A DNA stretch of 64,000 bases, taken from Haliclona indistincta (taxonomy: Eukaryota; Porifera; Demospongiae; Haplosclerida; Chalinidae). The stretch spans positions 16,192,561 through 16,256,560 of the forward strand of contig OZ024783.1 of NCBI GenBank assembly GCA_964017065.1. The letters are read 5' to 3'. The translations under genes and the position numbers were made by a program. Position 1 is the stretch's first letter. Every line of letters begins with the position of its first letter. Shown piece after piece: positions 1 to 11,190 of this stretch. Below the pieces are notes generated by a model. It was not told the origin of the DNA, ran no database searches, and saw only the letters and a list, made by a program, of their open reading frames with translations.

Positions 1-957
1 AGCGCCTTTACGCGAGCAGTGCCGAGACCAAAACATCCACGAACAGTCGTGAAATTCTCCTGGCATGTGCCTTTTGAGCTTTGTTTTTAGCGTAACGGTG
101 ATCTAAGTTCCGCAATTTCTCGATCGTGATCCATTGTCAGCTTAGTGTTAGACGCCATTATTGTGATTGCGCAATACGCACGTGACCAAGCAATGGGTAG
201 CGCACGTGACCAAGCAGCTAAAGTATCGCTGCGCCGTGTGGATCACTATCACGGAGAACACACACCTGGCATTTGTCTGGAGTCTTCGAAGAACGGTAAG
301 CTCGTGTAGGATCGCCATTCTGCACTTGCCAGATAATTATAACCGCCGTATAGGTCTACAAACAAGTGTGGGCGGGGCTCGTATGCACTGCATGCATGCG
401 TAGGCGAATAGGCAGACCTGATACGTACAGCTTAACAATTTTAGCTACAAGTTTAAGAAAAGCCATCAACAACAGGAATACTAAACTAATGGTGGAAACA
501 AAGACTTCTCCGTACATGCATGATATTGAACTGCACTTCACTAAAAAGAAAAAAGGACACAAACAAGAAATTAAAAAGATTTCTATCGAAATCAAAAGGA
601 TGTAGTGATGAAGAAATCTACCACTGGTTCACAATGTAAACCAACAAGGAACAAGCATAGAATGGTAACACGATTGACTTGCTAACAGACCATAGATCCC
701 TACATCAGTGGCTGTACATAAGATCAATATTTTGTCACAAGCTGAATTTTATTCAAAGTGTCAGTCAACAGTAAATAGCTTAACTAGCTATAGTCTGGCC
801 ACAGCAGCCACTGATGTAGGGATCTATGGTCTGTTAGCAAGTCAATCGTGTTACCATTCTATGCTTGTTCCTTGTTGGTTTACATTGTGAACCAGTGGTA
901 GATTTCTTCATCACTACATCCTTTTGATTTCGATAGAAATCTTTTTAATTTCTTGTA
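1..957 (+). mobile_element. Foldback element family F1, copy a (5' end cut by window edge)
   Basis: Non-autonomous repeat closely matching 14535-15776, 27814-32683 and, inverted, 55089-56345. The 3' part is a long inverted repeat: arm 563-715 pairs with 801-956 around a loop that includes ATAAGATCAATATTTTGTC. It ends in the small palindrome GATTTCgatAGAAATC followed by a T-rich tail. No credible protein is encoded. The stretch GATCACTATC at 241-250 is the unoccupied version of the site that carries the Ginger-like insertion at 28352-32035 in another copy. Confidence 0.8.
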
Positions 958-1584
958 TTATACACAATGTACAAGATCTGTATGATTTGTTCTGTATATA
1001 ATTTATTAAGTTTATACCATAATAATTTTTTATCTTGTAATCTTGTACCATGAGTCAGGTTTTATACCGGTACTTTCGCTCATGCATGAGTCACGTGATT
1101 TATTTAATTTTCTTTCTGTACACCATGCACAACTACAGTAGCTATGCTCAAGAGTTCGTTACCCAAAAGTAATCAATATGCTCCGTTGGTTAATATAGGA
1201 GGACATCATGTGTATAACTGCAAGCATTGTGTGAACGCTGTACATGCATTACACTCATCACAACATACAATGTAATTTTTATGCTGTAGTCAAGTTCAGC
1301 AATTACACATAAGTGCTCGAGACTATATAGTCCTGAATTAAGACGTTGAAGTCTAAATGAAGCATCTACTGATCTCACTCAGAGTACTCTATAGCAGGAC
1401 AGGTAACTGGAGTGAGCCCACTCACACCACCAACCAGTATAGCAGATACGTAATAACCTATTAGAGAAGCACAGTAGTGCATCCTTTTGTAGCTAGGAAC
1501 GGATGGAAACATTATACTCACATCACCAACTCTCTGCAGCTCAAATGCTGTTCATGGATACTGCTTACATTACATATCCATGTA
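958..1584. other. Unassigned A/T-rich spacer
   Basis: No open frame with coding character, RNA gene or repeat boundary was recognised here. The end of the stretch runs into a TA-flanked MITE. Confidence 0.4.
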
Positions 1585-1746
1585 CAGCGGAACCTCTCTT
1601 AGCGGACACTCCATTATTATAATGGAGAATTTGCTGATGTACATAAGAATACAAAACAATACAGCCTTATGTAAGGGACATCTCATAATTATAACGGACA
1701 AAAGCACTTGTTCGTTTAGAGAGGTTTCACTCGAGAGATTCCACTG
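1585..1746. mobile_element. pogo/Tigger-like MITE (about 160 bp)
   Basis: Starts CAGCGGAACCTCTCTTAGCGG and ends in the inverted TTCCACTG, with TA on both sides. The same termini (CAGTGGAACCTCTCTAA) recur at 1784, 48373, 50215 and 62085. CAGT-G-AACCTCT termini with TA target duplication are typical of pogo-type Tc1/mariner MITEs (family knowledge). Confidence 0.65.
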
Positions 1747-1783
1747 TATTGAGATTGATCACGAAGGAAATAGCCGCTATCTA

Positions 1784-1944
1784 CAGTGGAACCTCTCTAA
1801 TCCGGACACCATTGGGATGTCATAATTAACGGGTGTGTCCTCTTTTTAGGGGTTAAACTATACATTTGTCATCGATCGGTGCCCACATTTGGTGTCCTTT
1901 AAAACGGGTTTTTCGCAATTCAGAGGTCCGGATTAGCATTACTG
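1784..1944. mobile_element. pogo/Tigger-like MITE, right end decayed
   Basis: Begins CAGTGGAACCTCTCTAATCC after a TA and retains the internal GGACACCATTGGGA block seen in the other copies. The right terminus has lost the final CACTG. Confidence 0.55.
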
Positions 1945-1994
1945 TTTAGCTATTTCCTTCATGATCAATAATAATTGTGATGGGAACATGTCAA

Positions 1995-2307
1995 TATTTT
2001 GTAGGAAGACAAGAGTGACAGAGTGAGACAAGTTGAAAATGGGTCTTTTACCCCTCTTGTTTTCTCCACTACTGGTGGCATGGGAAGGGAGGCGACACAA
2101 TTTTATCAACACTTAGCAGATCAAAATTACAATGAAGAGAATTCTCACTACAGTACTACACTGGCTTGGTTAAGATGCTCAATATCCTTCTCTCTCCTAC
2201 ATTTGGCCATAAGTTGTATCCGTGGCAGCCGTGCAACACTTCATCATGTTCCTATCTCTGACAGACCACTTGGAGTTGCAGAATGCTGCCTCTCCCAGGC
2301 CGGCTAA
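1995..2307 (+). pseudogene. Retroelement C-terminal fragment (GSFTPLVFSTTGGMG type)
   Basis: The translation contains ENGSFTPLVFSTTGGMGREA and later WLRCSISFSLLHLAISCIRG. These match the extreme C-terminus of a reverse-transcriptase-bearing ORF that is abundant in sponge and cnidarian genomes (recalled family pattern: HGSFTPLVFS..GGMG...W.RC.LSFSLLRSAI.C.RG). No RT core lies nearby, so this is a 5'-deleted relic. A related relic covering the segment just N-terminal to this is at 38820-39300 on the minus strand. Confidence 0.6.
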
Positions 2308-2610
2308 TGTATTACTTATTTCGTTTTGTCGCTCATTTCTACCTATTATTTCTCCCTTGTCATAACTACTCACTAACCACTGTTCTTTTTTGCTGTATAA
2401 AAAATTTTTTTGATGGCCCTGCTGAGAATATTTTTATAGGAAACATGTCAGTTTCAAATTTTAAATAGTGAAAGTGAAATGTTTCCTATAACAATATGCA
2501 CATGTTCACACCCAATTCATAAGAAACAACTAGGTATATACATACATTACGCATGCAGCATGAATAGCACATAATCTATCTGATCGGGAGCTACATGTAT
2601 AGTTGATGAG

Positions 2611-4194
2611 ATGGTGCATTTAAACATAGGCTACTATCTACTGCTGGCTGGTAGTGTTAGCGTAGTGAGTGGGTTCACTCCGGTCACCTACCCTGCTAGA
2701 GTATCCTCTGAGTGTGGTCAGTATGACCCACTGCAAGATGAACAGTTGAAAGAGGCTCTCAAGCATGTCAAGCAAAGGCTAAATCCTCCAGGTTGCAATC
2801 CAGTCCCCCAAAACCGATCTTGTCAGAGGATTCTTCACTGCTTCCCATCAGCTCCCTCAGGCTACTACCAGATAACTGCTCCCAATGGCTCACTAGTGCA
2901 GGTCTACTGTGACATGGAGGGGACCAACTGTGGAGGAGAGGGAGGCTGGATGAGAGTGGCCTATGTAAATATGTCACAGTCTGGTGCCACCTGCCCTCAG
3001 GGACTGACACAGCGAACCCTCTCAGGACTGACTCTCTGTCAGAGCACAGTGTTCTCCACACTAGGACTAAGCTACTCAAGGGTATGTGGACTAGTACGAG
3101 GCTATCAGCTTGGTGCACCAGATGCTTTTCGTCCTTATGATACAAATTCTGCTTTAACCCTTTAATTACTAAATTATCCAGCTGAAATTTTAACCTCGTA
3201 AATGCTGACCACTTCTCTCGTGAATATCTCGTGTGTCTTTTGTGCTACTGGTCTCAAATTTGCGTCCTTTTACGCCAGTGAGTAGCCGCAATTGCTCACA
3301 CTCAAGTCGGTCGACATGCCCCTCCCACTTCGAAAGTGAAGCCGATAAAGTGCAGCGACCTCGTCAAATTTTGCTCAAAGTTAGTACTTTGGGGCTGGCT
3401 ACTGAAAAGTACATACAAATAGCAGTGGTTTTGGTCAATGTAAAATGTAGCCCAGATCATAGAGAATGCGCAAAAATGTGTTTTCCGAGCACCTGAAGCC
3501 ATAAAATGTCCCAATTTTCTTGGCAGCCATTTTGTTTTCCTTAAAATGTTGTGAATTTTGCACTGAAGCCATAGAAATGCCGAAGCCAATACGTTTAGCG
3601 CAGGGGGCGCGCCGAAAACCGGTCAATTTTTTGCGGTTATTTGTATTCTTCAATTTGGCTTAATTTTGGGATATTTTAACACTTTTTGATAAAGTTATGG
3701 TGTCTGAAGTATGTATGTCGCCAAAAGGCGACATTAGGGGTTAAAGGGTTAACACTGAACAATGCATAATTATGTTGATGGTGTGTCCATCACGTATGGT
3801 AGTGCTCCTCGCAAACACATCTGGACTTATGCTACTGGATTGTATTTACCGTATATTCACGATTTCCACAATATGGATGTCCTTGCAACTCTATTGGAGT
3901 GCAAGATGTTCCACCTTATGTTGGCAGTGACTACTACTGTGAGACTGGTGACAATGCTGATACAGGAAGTCCAATGCATGATGTCAATGCACTGTACTCT
4001 ATAAGGATCCACTATGGGATGGACAGCAATGTCCTGGTGTGGAGGCTCCCTGCTGTACTCACCCCAACATGCCATGGTTCTACAGGACACTCAGTGAGAC
4101 CACCACTGAGGACATTGAACTGAGAGTGTGTGGAAATGAAGGGATTTCTGATGAAGACGTTCCTCTTGAAGTGATCGAACTGTTTGTGTTCTGA
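2611..4194 (+). pseudogene. Fibrinogen-related secreted protein gene, disrupted
   Basis: A start ATG opens a signal peptide (hydrophobic YYLLLAGSVSVVSG), a linker, and then a fibrinogen-related/lectin-like domain: CQRILHCFPSAPSGYY, VYCDMEGTNCGGEGGWMRVA and SRVCGLVRGYQLGAPDAF. The frame is stopped inside a 591-bp MITE (3158-3748). After it the homology resumes as VDGVSITYG, KHIWTYATG, CPCNSIGVQDVPP, YKDPLWDGQQCPG and PWFYRTLSETTTEDIELRVC, ending at TGA 4192-4194. The downstream pieces lie in different frames (around 3772, 3845 and 3995), so at least three small indels exist besides the insertion. Cys-rich domains of this kind occur as extracellular recognition proteins in sponges (family knowledge). 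The gene is best read as dead. Introns could explain one shift but no splice sites are evident. Confidence 0.75.
3158..3748 (+). mobile_element. piggyBac-like MITE copy 1 (591 bp, TTAA-flanked)
   Basis: Terminal CCCTTTAATTAC and ...GGTTAAAGGG with TTAA directly repeated at 3154-3157 and 3749-3752. It is nearly identical to the 591-bp copy at 6624-7214. TTAA target duplication and CCC termini are the hallmarks of the piggyBac superfamily. It interrupts the fibrinogen-related gene. Confidence 0.85.
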
Positions 4195-4619
4195 GCCCGA
4201 TGGAAAAAGTGAAATAATGATCTTTGGAGAGATGCAGCTGACAGTATGATTGTATTACATAGTTTTTATGGGTATGTAATACTAAAAATATCAATAGTTC
4301 ATGCACTCCACTGAGCAGTAGATTTGATACCACCATACTTATTATATTATTGATAAAATTGCAGTACGGACAGCCTACACATTAATTGATCACAGTATGA
4401 AGTACGTTATTATTAGGGTAGACGATTTTCTTTCTTTCTTTCCTTCCTCCCTTCCTCCCTCCCTCCCTCCCTCCCTCCCTCCCTCCGGCATCCCAATTTC
4501 CTGCGATTTAGGAAATTTGGATCTATACTATACCACCCTGTACCAGAAATTTGATGTTTCTTGGAAAATTTCCTGTACCAACGAATCAGGAAATTCAACT
4601 TTTCTTGCAGTGTCCGCTT
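4195..4619. other. Gene-free spacer with CCTT/CCTC microsatellite
   Basis: Contains a pyrimidine tract at 4428-4486 (TTTC then TCCC units). A ~140-bp segment at 4290-4432 (TCATGCACTCCACTGAGCAG onward) is repeated at 39375-39493. No coding sequence was recognised. Confidence 0.5.
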
Positions 4620-5010
4620 TACTGGAAAAGAAAAAAGGACACAAACATGAAATTTAAAAAGATTTCTTTTGAAATCAAAAGGTTGTAGGGTTGTGAAATC
4701 TACAACTGGTCCACAACAAGAAACAAACATGGAATGGTAACGCGATTGACTTGCTAACAGACCTTATAGATCCCCACATCAGTGGCTGTACATAAGATGT
4801 CACAAGCTGAATGCACGTCAGGTGTCAGTCAACAGCAACTAGCTGAACTAGCTATAGCCAACCACAGCAGCCACTTACGTAGGGATCTATGGTCTGTTAG
4901 CAAATCAATCGAGTATGCTTGTTCCTTGTTAGTTTACATTGTAGACCAGTGGTAGATTTCACAACCCAACATCCTTTTGATTTCGATAGATATCTTTAAA
5001 TTTTCTTTGT
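4620..5010 (+). mobile_element. F1 foldback element, 5'-deleted copy
   Basis: Only the 3' foldback portion of the F1 family is present: left arm with ATTTAAAAAGATTTC, loop with CAAGCTGAATGCACGTCAGG, right arm ending in the GATTTCGATAGATATC palindrome. The body and the 5' hairpin are missing. Confidence 0.65.
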
Positions 5011-5025
5011 AGCCTCTTGTCGCGC

Positions 5026-5240
5026 ATGAAGCGAACAGCAGAAGCAGCAAGCGACTCCGTTCCACAAACAAAGCAAGCAGCCACTTTTTCACTAGATAGA
5101 TTTATTTCTGCCTTAAACACTGCTGGATAAAAATAATAAATTAACGATTAATTATGGTGGGTTGCTTGATTTTCGTGTGAGACACACCCTGACCAGCAGC
5201 CATCTTCTGGTGTGCTCCAACTGTGGTACTTGCATCCACC
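5026..5240 (+). pseudogene. Small MKR...A-type ORF fragment
   Basis: An ATG at 5026 opens 34 codons (MKRTAEAASDSVPQT..., ending FISALNTAG, stop 5128-5130). About 20 bp further the reading resumes as YGGLLDFRVRHTL. Both pieces align to the 66-codon ORF at 41816-42016 (MKRAAAS..., FIDALSTAG, YGDWLNFRVGYT). This looks like the same N-terminal exon, here split by a short A/T insertion. Function is unknown. It is a captured or decayed gene piece rather than a working gene. Confidence 0.45.
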
Positions 5241-5287
5241 TGCAGGCTCTACATCACGCATTCGACATATTGTCGATGAAAATGGTA

Positions 5288-5948
5288 GAGTCAGTAAGCC
5301 GCCTATATTCGGCCACCATCTATTATCGGCCACTCGCTCGTACACTTGGCAAATGCGCTACACAAATCAAACTTGACCGACGTATAGACACACACTTCCT
5401 CTGCCTGCATTGCAAATTTGCAGCTCGTAACTGCTTCTTTGTCTACTGTGGAAACGAAGAAAGTGGGTAGCCGAAAACATCGATGTTCGGCAAAGGCAAT
5501 CTATTATCTGGCACCAGTCTTAGTGACTGATAAACGAATAGGGCGGGATTGCAAGTCAGTACTGCAAACACCTTCATCCATCAGCATTACAACGAGCTGC
5601 AATTGAAAAGCTCTCGTCTTGCCGTCTTGGTAATTTTCTTTTCCAAAGACCCCGGGGTCGAGCAATCTATGTTCGGCAACTCGTGATATTGTTTCAGTGC
5701 AATTTATGCTCAAAGAAAACACGATTGCGATACAGAAACACGTTGGCGGAGTAGAGCCATCTCCTGTCTATCACAATCACCAAAATTCAGTAACCCTGCG
5801 TTCGTTTATCAGTTTGCAATTTGCAATGCAGGCAGAGGAAGTGTGTGTCTATACGTCGGTCAAGTTTGATCTGTGTAGCGCATTTGCAAGTGTACGAGCG
5901 AGTGGCCGATAATAGATCATGTGGTGGCCGAATATAGGTGGCTTACTC
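5288..5948. mobile_element. TA-flanked MITE with long terminal inverted repeats, copy 1
   Basis: Left end GAGTCAGTAAGCCGCCTATA pairs with right end CTATAGGTGGCTTACTC-type sequence, flanked by TA at 5286-5287 and 5949-5950. The inverted repeats extend roughly 150 bp, including TATTATCGGCCACTCG. A second, inverted and one-ended copy is at about 25955-26462. TA duplication suggests a Tc1/mariner-type mobiliser (inference). Confidence 0.65.
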
Positions 5949-5950
5949 TA

Positions 5951-6338
5951 GCGTCGAGCCTTTGACTTTCAAGTGCTGTCGTGATCATCACCGTGTCAGT
6001 GTCACGCCGAGTATATTGGAGTAGTATACTCTTCTTTCTATTATTTACTCTTGGTGCACATGGTGAATGTGGGACAACCCATTATAACTAAATACCTCGT
6101 AGGTATTGTTAAAGTAGCTTGTGTATGTTCCGCGTATTCTAGGAATTTGCGCATTCTATAGAATGCGCGCCATTTTATAGAATGGCGGGCATGCATTCTA
6201 TAGGTACAGACTGTCTACGCACGCGCGCATATTAACGATTTTAAGTGGAAATAAAAACGTGATAACGTGGGCGAGATGATTAAGGGGCGGGAGACATAAC
6301 TCACCGGATTTTGTTCTTGCAAATTACTCCTCAGAAAG
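5951..6338. other. Spacer with short palindromic repeats
   Basis: ATTCTATAGAATG-type palindromes recur three times between 6152 and 6202. No gene was recognised. Confidence 0.4.
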
Positions 6339-8795
6339 CTCTTGCACGCATTCCTTGACGTTTGCGAGTGTGAATAGGCGCTAGCAAACAATGAAATGCT
6401 TGCTGAACGACTATGATCGCGCCAAAGAAAGGACTAGCATGTCACGGATGTGTGACGAGAATATCCAATTGCCCCGGAAAAGTGGGGCAAACGGAGCATG
6501 CATGCGCAGACAGTCTTTTCTGAACCTCTTTAACTATTTTAAAGTTTTCATTGAATGTATTCAGTATTCTTGTGATACACAATTAAACCACACTCCTTAC
6601 TCTCAATAGGCTGTGCACCTTAACCCTTTAATTACTAAATTATCTTGCTGAGATTTTAACCTCGTAAATGCTGACCACTTCTCTTGTGAATATCTCGTGT
6701 GTCTTTTGTGCTACTGGTCTCAAATTTGCGTCCTTTTACGCCAGTGAGTAGCCGCAATTGCCCACACTCAAGTCAGTCGATATGCCCCTCCCACTTCGAA
6801 AGTGAAGCCGATAAAGTGCAACGACCTCGTCAAATTTTGCTCAAAGTTAGTGCTTTGGGGCTGGATACTGAAAAGTACACACAACTAGCAGTGGTTTTGG
6901 TGAGTGCAAAATGTAGTCCAGATCATAGAGAATGCACGAAAATGTGTTTCCGAGCACCCTGAAGCCATAAAATGTCCGAATTTTCTTGGCAGCCATTTTG
7001 TTTTTCTTAAATTGTTGTGAAATTTGCACTGAAGCCATAGAAATGCCGAAGCCAATACGTTTAGCGCAGGGGGCGCGCCGAAAACCAGTCAATTTTTTGC
7101 GGTTATTTGTATTCTTCAATTTGGCTCAATTTTGGGATATTTTAGCACTTTTTCATAAAGTTATGGTGTCTGAAGTATGTATGTCGCCAAAAGGCGACAA
7201 TAGGGGTTAAAGGGTTAATTCACACCTGCTAAAATAGTAAACTGCTGCTCACTGAGTCGTAAAAATGAAATAACACCTAACACAGAATACGTCAACTGAA
7301 AAGTTGAAACTGATATAGTGACCAAAAAGTAAACTGTTCTATTAAGAGCAAAGGGGTTCACATGCACCTCTGGATCCACAACTGATTATGCACACTATCA
7401 TAGTGAGCTGTGGTTGAGTCAGTCCCTATACATGTGCCACAAGTTCATCATTTTACTGTTGTGTACTGGACTAATTATATAAGTTAGCATTGTAGCTTGA
7501 CTACGATGGTGACGGCTAAGTAACTTCACAACTTTTGCCCAACTATATATTACTCTTTCTACTATTTTTAGTGCTGTTAAAATAATAACTTAATTATTGT
7601 TATAATAACAAATAATATTATTATTGAAACAAAACACCTGCTCCAGTGTGTGTGAGAGAGGAGATAGTGAGGGAGAGTTAATAATATAAGTCATAGTTTT
7701 GTGCGACGAAAAGGTACTATTATTTCTTTGGGTTTAGGAGGAGTTATACAGAATGTTGAAGAAACATAAGCATGTTTTAATCCATTCCTTCTCATTTCTC
7801 GTAAAATACTGCAGTTTCTATATTTTGGTGGAATAGTTTTTTCAAGTTCTCCATAAATCAATGCTTCGTCCTCTAGAGTAGCAAATCTTTTCGGATAATC
7901 TCGATGCAATTTGTTCATTGCACGAATGGTAGTGTGTATCACTACTTGTCCTTGAAAGACCACTTCACACTTGGCTTCAATAAATCTTCCTGCGAACCAC
8001 CATGAGGACTTGTCTAACTTTGGTGAATATGGTAAAAGATGATTGATTGCTTTTCGGTGGAATGCATTGAAACATGCGTCAAATCGTGGAGAAGGAACAT
8101 ACTCTGTATCTTTGGGCAATAAACATTTCTTGTTTCTTCTGCTTTTTTCAGCAATTGGTACACGTTGATTTCCGGAACTGTCGGCTATACCTACTGCAGG
8201 TTCGACTCTCAGTAAAAACTCTTCAAATTTCCTCCAAGGATTAAAGCTCTTGCTCTTACCATAAATGTAATCTAGAAGACTAGTCTTTATGTCAAGGACA
8301 ATGTCATCGTCAAGAAAAATGTAATACAAGTAATTCGTTATTCTCTTTTGGGAGGCTTCATATAAAATATTTCTTCCAATCGTCCAAGTAGTAGCATTGG
8401 CATAGAGATGCTCAATATGAGCGGGTGTTGGTAAAGTACACTTTGTTCGGTAACTAAGCACTAGCACGTCAAGATTTCTCCCATCACCTAGTGCTTTGAA
8501 CGGTCTCAAGTCTTTAGGGAGACAACTCACAGCTTGTACAAGGTAAAGAAACGTCTTGTTCGAGTTCTCGTTCGGGTTGTGGTGGCTCTCGTTTCGTACA
8601 GTGAATCGGTCTTCTTCGTCAACGAATATCTCTGCCTCTAGAGTATATCCAAATCCTCGACTACGGTTCCTAGTAGCCAACAGTACAGAATTGACAGTAA
8701 CAACAACTACGACCAGGCAGACTAGTAACGGTCGTTGCTTGCTTGTCGTGGTGCAGCCTGACTGCCACAAACGCGAGAGGAGCATACAGACCTTT
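6339..8795. repeat. Segmental duplication, copy 1
   Basis: From GCTCTTGCACGCATTCCTTG to ACGCGAGAGGAGCATA this interval matches 21783-25613, covering a ~1.3-kb 3' flank and the glycosyltransferase-like gene. Copy 1 carries a piggyBac-like MITE that copy 2 lacks. Copy 2 carries a 2-kb foldback that copy 1 lacks. Each copy therefore shows the other's empty site. Confidence 0.85.
6624..7214 (+). mobile_element. piggyBac-like MITE copy 2 (591 bp, TTAA-flanked)
   Basis: CCCTTTAATTAC...TTAAAGGG flanked by TTAA at 6620-6623 and 7215-7218. The duplicated locus has a single TTAA at 22065-22068 (CACCTTAATTCACACC), which is the exact empty site. Confidence 0.92.
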
Positions 8796-8815
8796 GCAAG
8801 TTGCTTGACCGGCAA
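7691..8815 (-). CDS. Putative type II membrane glycosyltransferase-like protein, copy 1
   Basis: Single-exon ORF of 374 residues. A short basic N-terminus is followed by one membrane segment at about residues 29-46 (LLVCLVVVVVTVNSVLLA), then a lumenal stem with several N-glycosylation sequons (NES, NKT, NAT). The body has NLDVLVLSYRTKC, an acidic triplet in YYIFLDDDIVLD (a DxD-like motif expected to bind metal and nucleotide sugar in GT-A enzymes) and conserved Trp/Cys positions (NPWRKFEEFL, SSWWFAGRFIEAKCEV). The topology and the DDD motif suggest a Golgi glycosyltransferase, but I cannot assign a CAZy family. The second copy at 24542-25618 is over 90% alike by eye. The C-terminus IIVPFRRTKL is probably the original end. 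Transcription would run leftward. It could also be a non-catalytic Golgi protein. Confidence 0.65.
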   Translation of the reverse strand: MPVKQLAKVCMLLSRLWQSGCTTTSKQRPLLVCLVVVVVTVNSVLLATRNRSRGFGYTLEAEIFVDEEDRFTVRNESHHNPNENSNKTFLYLVQAVSCLPKDLRPFKALGDGRNLDVLVLSYRTKCTLPTPAHIEHLYANATTWTIGRNILYEASQKRITNYLYYIFLDDDIVLDIKTSLLDYIYGKSKSFNPWRKFEEFLLRVEPAVGIADSSGNQRVPIAEKSRRNKKCLLPKDTEYVPSPRFDACFNAFHRKAINHLLPYSPKLDKSSWWFAGRFIEAKCEVVFQGQVVIHTTIRAMNKLHRDYPKRFATLEDEALIYGELEKTIPPKYRNCSILREMRRNGLKHAYVSSTFCITPPKPKEIIVPFRRTKL

Positions 8816-9680
8816 CGACCGCTTATGAAAATAGGCGTTTCCTAGATGTGCTCACGTGCGTAAAACCACAACGGCACATGCTAAAAATGAAGCACCAAAG
8901 GTGCAGATGCCTCGGTGAAATGCAACCATTTCACATACACAGCAACAAACTGCAGCTATTATACCTTGCTGTACAGCAATCACAATGCAGTATAATAGTT
9001 GTGCAATGCAATTCCTGTATGATGAAATTAAAGCTGAAGAGCGCTGCAACAAGCTGCAATACAGCACTGTTTGCAGAATAAGCTAGTGGGTTGCAACTAT
9101 GCAATCAGAAGCCTAGCAGTGCTAACCACATGGAATTCAGTTGGGCGTGCCTATAATCAACACAGCACGTGACCACTGGTTGCTATGCTGGAGCTGGCGC
9201 TGCTTAGCGATAGCACGATTGATTTCTCAGCACTCACTGTACTACCCTGAGTACAGAATTGTCTTACAAGCTGTGAAGAAGACTATAGTGGACAGCTTTA
9301 TCTTCAGCGAAGTCCCACAATGCTGAGCGAGTCCAGCAATGCCATTCAAGGTAACGAAGCTTTGGAACCAAAAGTCTATCAATTCAATTCCGAGGGAACA
9401 CCGAGTTGAACATGTATTGCAAGTATCAACGCTTAGTTTTCTGCCGACGCGGAGTTCTGATTGCGGACAGAATGAATGAAGCACCAAAGGTGCAGATGCC
9501 TCGGTGGAATGCAACCATTTTATATACACAGCAACAAACTGCAGCTGTTATACCTTTCTGTACAGCAATCACAATGCAGTATAATAGTTATGCAAATAGT
9601 TATGCAATGCAATTCCTGTATAATGAAATTAAAGCTGAAGAGCGCTGCAACAAGCTGCAGTACAGCACTGTTTGCAGAAT

Positions 9681-10270
9681 GGGACGGTACAAAACCTGGA
9701 CTCTGGACTGGACTGGACTGTGGACTGGACTGGACTCAAAAATTGACCGTGTTTAGGGGTGTGACTAATATAAGCCACGCCCACAATACTATTTTGTTCT
9801 CAAGATACTTGCAGCGACGCTGTAATGGGGAGATAGTACCAAATCCTAAACCCAAGACCCTAAAATCTTCGCCTAACAGCGCCCAGTATGGACCTAACAG
9901 CGCCAGTATGGACCTAACAGCGCCTAGTATTCGCCTTGAGCTCGATTCGCCTTGAGCTCGATTCGCCTAACATGCCATAATAGTACTGGGCGCCGTTAGG
10001 TCCATACGTGGCGCCGTTAGGTCCATACTGGGCGCTGTTAGGCGAAGGTTTTTAGGGCCTTGGGTTTAAGATTTAGTGGTTTCTAGTGCAATAATGGCGC
10101 CGTATCTTATTTCCCGATTCCTCGTTTCCCGTTCCTGGTTTTACCAGTACCCATTTTACAGCGTCACTGCAGAAAATAGTATTGTGGGCGTGGCTTATAT
10201 TAGTCACACCCCTAAACACTGTCAATTTTTGAGTCCAGTCCAGTCCAGAGTCCAGGTTTTGTACCGTCCC
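9681..10270. mobile_element. Mutator-like palindromic MITE (590 bp, 9-bp TSD)
   Basis: Termini GGGACGGTACAAAACCTGGA and inverted ...TTTTGTACCGTCCC. The whole element is close to a palindrome centred near 9960. TTGCAGAAT is directly repeated at 9672-9680 and 10271-10279. The paralogous unit upstream has a single TTGCAGAAT at 9071-9079. A 9-bp duplication with G-starting TIRs fits MULE-type elements (family knowledge). Internal blocks (CCTAACAGCGCC...) are repeated in both arms. Confidence 0.85.
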
Positions 10271-11190
10271 TTGCAGAATAAACTAGTGGGTTGCAACTAT
10301 GCAATCAGAAGCCTAGCAGTGCTAACCACATAGAATTCAGTTGGGCGTGCCTATCATCAACAGAGCACGTGAGCGCTGGTTGCTAGCTTGCTGGAGCTGC
10401 CGCTGCTTAGCGATAGCACTCACTGTACTACCTTGAGTACAGAATTGTCTTACAAGCTGTGAAGAAGACTATAGTAGACAGCTTTATCTTCAGCGAAGTC
10501 CCACAATGCTGAGCGAGTCCAGCAATGCCATTCAAGGTAACGAAGCTTTGAAACCAAAAGTCTATCAATTCAATTCCGAGGCAACACCGAGTTGAACTTG
10601 TATTGCAAGTATCAGCGCTTAGTTTTCTGCCGACGCAGAGTTCTGCCTGCGGACAGAATGAAAAATGCACCATTGGTGCGGGTTATGCCTCGGTGGATGT
10701 TAAAATTTTAAGCATGTAATGCTATAACAGAGTAGGATTCATATTCAACATTCGAATAGCACAAGCAGAAGCAACATAGAATTATGCAATCAGAAGCCAA
10801 ACAGTGCTATTAATATTATTTTAATTAACTGGGCGTGCCTATGCATTGAATGGCAGTAGCCTGCCGGGTTCTGGTTACAAGTAGCTTCCTCGCGCAGTTT
10901 CTACGGACCTGCGCTGCCATCATGTAGTATAAATTTAACCTACAAGCTACTAGGCAGTCTGCTGTGAGTAGTTTTGTTTTCTGAGAAGTCCTGATCGTCA
11001 GAAAAAGCCATCTAGGTGAGCAACCACGCCATAACTCTAGAACAAAGCTTTGCATCGAACTTTCGCTAATACACAACCGAGATAATGTCGAGTTATACAT
11101 GCATTGCAAGTTTCAGAGCTCACTGTTCAGCGTGCGCCGCAAAAATGGTGTAACAGACAGACTGAATGACTGACAGACAACGCGATTACA

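Noticed and set aside
2768..3145. 125-codon minus-strand frame
   Set aside because: Antisense shadow of the fibrinogen-related gene.
5021..5130. Possible histone-like or antimicrobial peptide from the short MKR ORF
   Set aside because: A better explanation is homology to the ORF at 41816 inside a TIR element. No peptide features were seen.
6391..6609. 72-codon frame conserved in both segmental duplicates (also at 21840)
   Set aside because: Conservation is explained by the duplication itself. The frame has no domain and the C-termini diverge after a small indel.
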